Source: Astrobacterium formosum (GTDB lineage Bacteria > Pseudomonadota > Alphaproteobacteria > Rhizobiales > Xanthobacteraceae). Taken from it: DNA of 64,000 nucleotides. Positions within the stretch are counted from its first letter, which is position 1. Each line of letters starts with the position of its first letter. A model generated the notes under the pieces. It searched no databases. It worked only from the letters and a program-made list of their open reading frames with translations, and was not told the origin of the DNA. The translations under genes were made by a program, and so were the position numbers. The stretch is taken from positions 124,001 through 188,000 of the forward strand of contig JAVDCA010000012.1 in assembly GCA_030848545.1 (NCBI GenBank), in the 5' to 3' direction. Below, piece after piece: positions 63,000 to 64,000 of the stretch.

Positions 63000-63336
63000 C
63001 GGTCGGGGCCGAAATCTATCCGACACATGCGAGCGTAACGCAGGCGGGCCGAGAGAACCCCGGCGAACAGAATGATCAGTGGGGTGGCGGTGAGACGGAC
63101 GATCTGGGCCTTTGGCACTGGATTCGAGGGATTAATGATCGGAGCAGGCGCCGAGGCATGAGCTGAACTGATCTGCCCGATCCCGTATGACATCATCGTC
63201 GCATGCATCCCGCCCGCGCTGTTCTCGACGCGGAGCGGGAGACCGCAATGTTCCCTGGATGGGCAAGGCGGGCCGCGCTATGAGGGGGCATGCCCTCCGC
63301 GGCCTTTTCGGCACACGCATACGAAAGCTTGCCACG
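63000..63336. other. Intergenic region between vapC and the DUF423 gene
   Basis: 337 bases with no supportable gene. A minus-strand frame with a short hydrophobic stretch (LTATPLIILFAGVL) overlaps vapC and is judged accidental. No terminator or promoter was clear. Confidence 0.4.
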
Positions 63337-63708
63337 ATGATTGCGACGATCTTCATCACGCTCGCCGGGCTGATGGGTGCCGGCGGCGTCGTTCTCCTGG
63401 CGGCCTCCGCCCATGCCTTGTCGGGCGCAGGCCTCGACAGCGCCGGACAGATCCTCCTGTTTCACGCTGCCGCGTTGCTGGCCGGCGTCGCGCTCATGGG
63501 GCAGGGCGTGTTGATGCGTCCGCTCGCCGTCGCGGCGCTCGCGGCTTTCGTCATCGGTGCGGCGCTGTTTGCCGGCGACATCACGCTGCGGGTCTTCGCA
63601 GGCCAGCGCCTGTTTCCACTCGCGGCCCCGACCGGCGGCACCATCCTGATCCTGGCGTGGATCGCCATCGCGGCCGCGGGCCTGTTCGGCACGCCGCGGG
63701 CAGGTTGA
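63337..63708 (+). CDS. DUF423 family small membrane protein
   Basis: 123 residues from ATG 63337, the normal length; an upstream in-frame extension of 50 residues is not family-like. Four hydrophobic helices are visible: IATIFITLAGLMGAGGVVLLAAS, ILLFHAAALLAGVALMG, AVAALAAFVIGAALFAGD and GGTILILAWIAIAAAG. The family is conserved and of unknown function. It ends before a long hairpin at 63729-63777. Confidence 0.83.
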   Translation: MIATIFITLAGLMGAGGVVLLAASAHALSGAGLDSAGQILLFHAAALLAGVALMGQGVLMRPLAVAALAAFVIGAALFAGDITLRVFAGQRLFPLAAPTGGTILILAWIAIAAAGLFGTPRAG

Positions 63709-63728
63709 GTTTTTCACGAGATTGAAGT

Positions 63729-63777
63729 GCGCGCCGGACGGGTACGAGAGGGGCATCGGATAGCCCGTCCGGCGCGC
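63729..63777. terminator. Bidirectional terminator-like hairpin
   Basis: gcgcgccggacggg (63729-63742) and cccgtccggcgcgc (63764-63777) form a 14-bp perfect stem with a 21-base loop, between the DUF423 gene and a convergent minus-strand gene. A further dyad gacgtgacg-gcca-cgtcacgtc follows at 63778-63799. Confidence 0.65.
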
Positions 63778-63879
63778 GACGTGACGGCCACGTCACGTCA
63801 AGTGGAGACGTCGTGACCGCCACGCTGACCCGAATGCAGCGGCACGGAGGTGACCGCATCGCGGGTTCATCGGTTGATC

Positions 63880-64000
63880 TCAGCCGCAGCAGGCGTGCCG
63901 GTCGGCAACGCGGGCTGGGCGGCGGGCGAGCTCGGCGGCCGTGCGCGTGAGCACGGCGCCCAACTCGGCGGCGTCGACGCCGTCTGCCTTCATGACCATC
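63880..64000 (-). CDS. C-terminal end of a minus-strand protein, rest beyond window
   Basis: The frame is open from the window edge to TGA 63880-63882, giving about 39 residues (MKADGVDAAELGAVLTRTAA, RRPARVADRHACCG). Coding-like composition and a convergent terminator before it suggest a real gene. It is too short to name. Confidence 0.4.
   Translation of the reverse strand, partial: MVMKADGVDAAELGAVLTRTAAELARRPARVADRHACCG

Overview
The window is GC-rich bacterial chromosome and looks alphaproteobacterial, most likely Hyphomicrobiales (Rhizobiales). The evidence is the rpmH-rnpA-yidC-engB order, the type of RTX repeats (a 108-residue unit containing [13 protein letters not shown]), a MASE4 kinase/FixJ-type regulator pair, and short palindromic repeats of rhizobial style. 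The dominant theme is sulfur oxidation through a reverse dissimilatory sulfite reductase (rDsr) system. The placement is inferred from sequence read by eye; no database search was run.

1-11.2 kb: three RTX (calcium-binding, type I-secreted) genes in a row. The first is only a 3' end. The second is a metallophosphoesterase-PKD-lectin-like-RTX protein. The third is a Calx-beta, beta-helix and RTX adhesin-like protein. All three end in almost the same C-terminal secretion cassette, and the first and second are about 97 percent identical over 507 bases. 11.4-13.5 kb: a decaying regulatory patch with remnants of a LuxR-type response regulator, a symporter/hybrid-kinase chimera and a LysR regulator with an apparent in-frame deletion. 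13.5-21.9 kb: a MASE4 histidine kinase and FixJ-type regulator, followed by a co-directional set (YcaC-like hydrolase, alpha/beta hydrolase, XapX, YtcJ-like amidohydrolase, DoxX, MFS exporter with a C-terminal ABM-like domain) that they may control through a palindrome at 15761-15782.

22-30.7 kb, minus strand: an operon of a YeiH transporter, a 69-residue Cys protein, TusA, an MvhD-like subunit, an HdrA interrupted by a GltD-type NAD(P)H module, a second HdrA, a small HTH-like protein, HdrC, HdrB and a 2[4Fe-4S] ferredoxin. 31.3-46 kb: two small unknown genes, then dsrABEFHCMKLJOPN on the plus strand in the order known from Allochromatium vinosum, with cysG (siroheme synthesis) convergent and overlapping dsrN. 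46.1-50 kb: a radical SAM/SPASM protein, a YeiE/CysB-like LysR regulator and a second YeiH transporter. The rDsr enzyme oxidises sulfane sulfur carried by TusA, DsrEFH and DsrC. DsrL passes electrons to NAD(P), DsrMKJOP links the cytoplasm to the quinone pool and periplasm, and DsrN and CysG supply siro(heme)amide. The YeiH proteins may export sulfite or sulfate. The Hdr-like cluster could be a cytoplasmic electron-transfer complex acting on DsrC or TusA persulfides. No sox, apr or sat gene is in the window.

50-54.7 kb: an accessory segment, less GC-biased, with a broken coiled-coil gene and an AAA ATPase plus subtilisin-like protease pair matching the IetAS anti-phage architecture, abutting the 3' end of tRNA-Arg(ACG). 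54.8-64 kb: housekeeping chromosome. It holds a TVP38, MerA-like oxidoreductase and histidine kinase operon, rpmH-rnpA-yidC-engB with palindromic repeats (one inside engB), a Phd/VapC-type toxin-antitoxin pair, a DUF423 membrane protein and the start of a further minus-strand gene.
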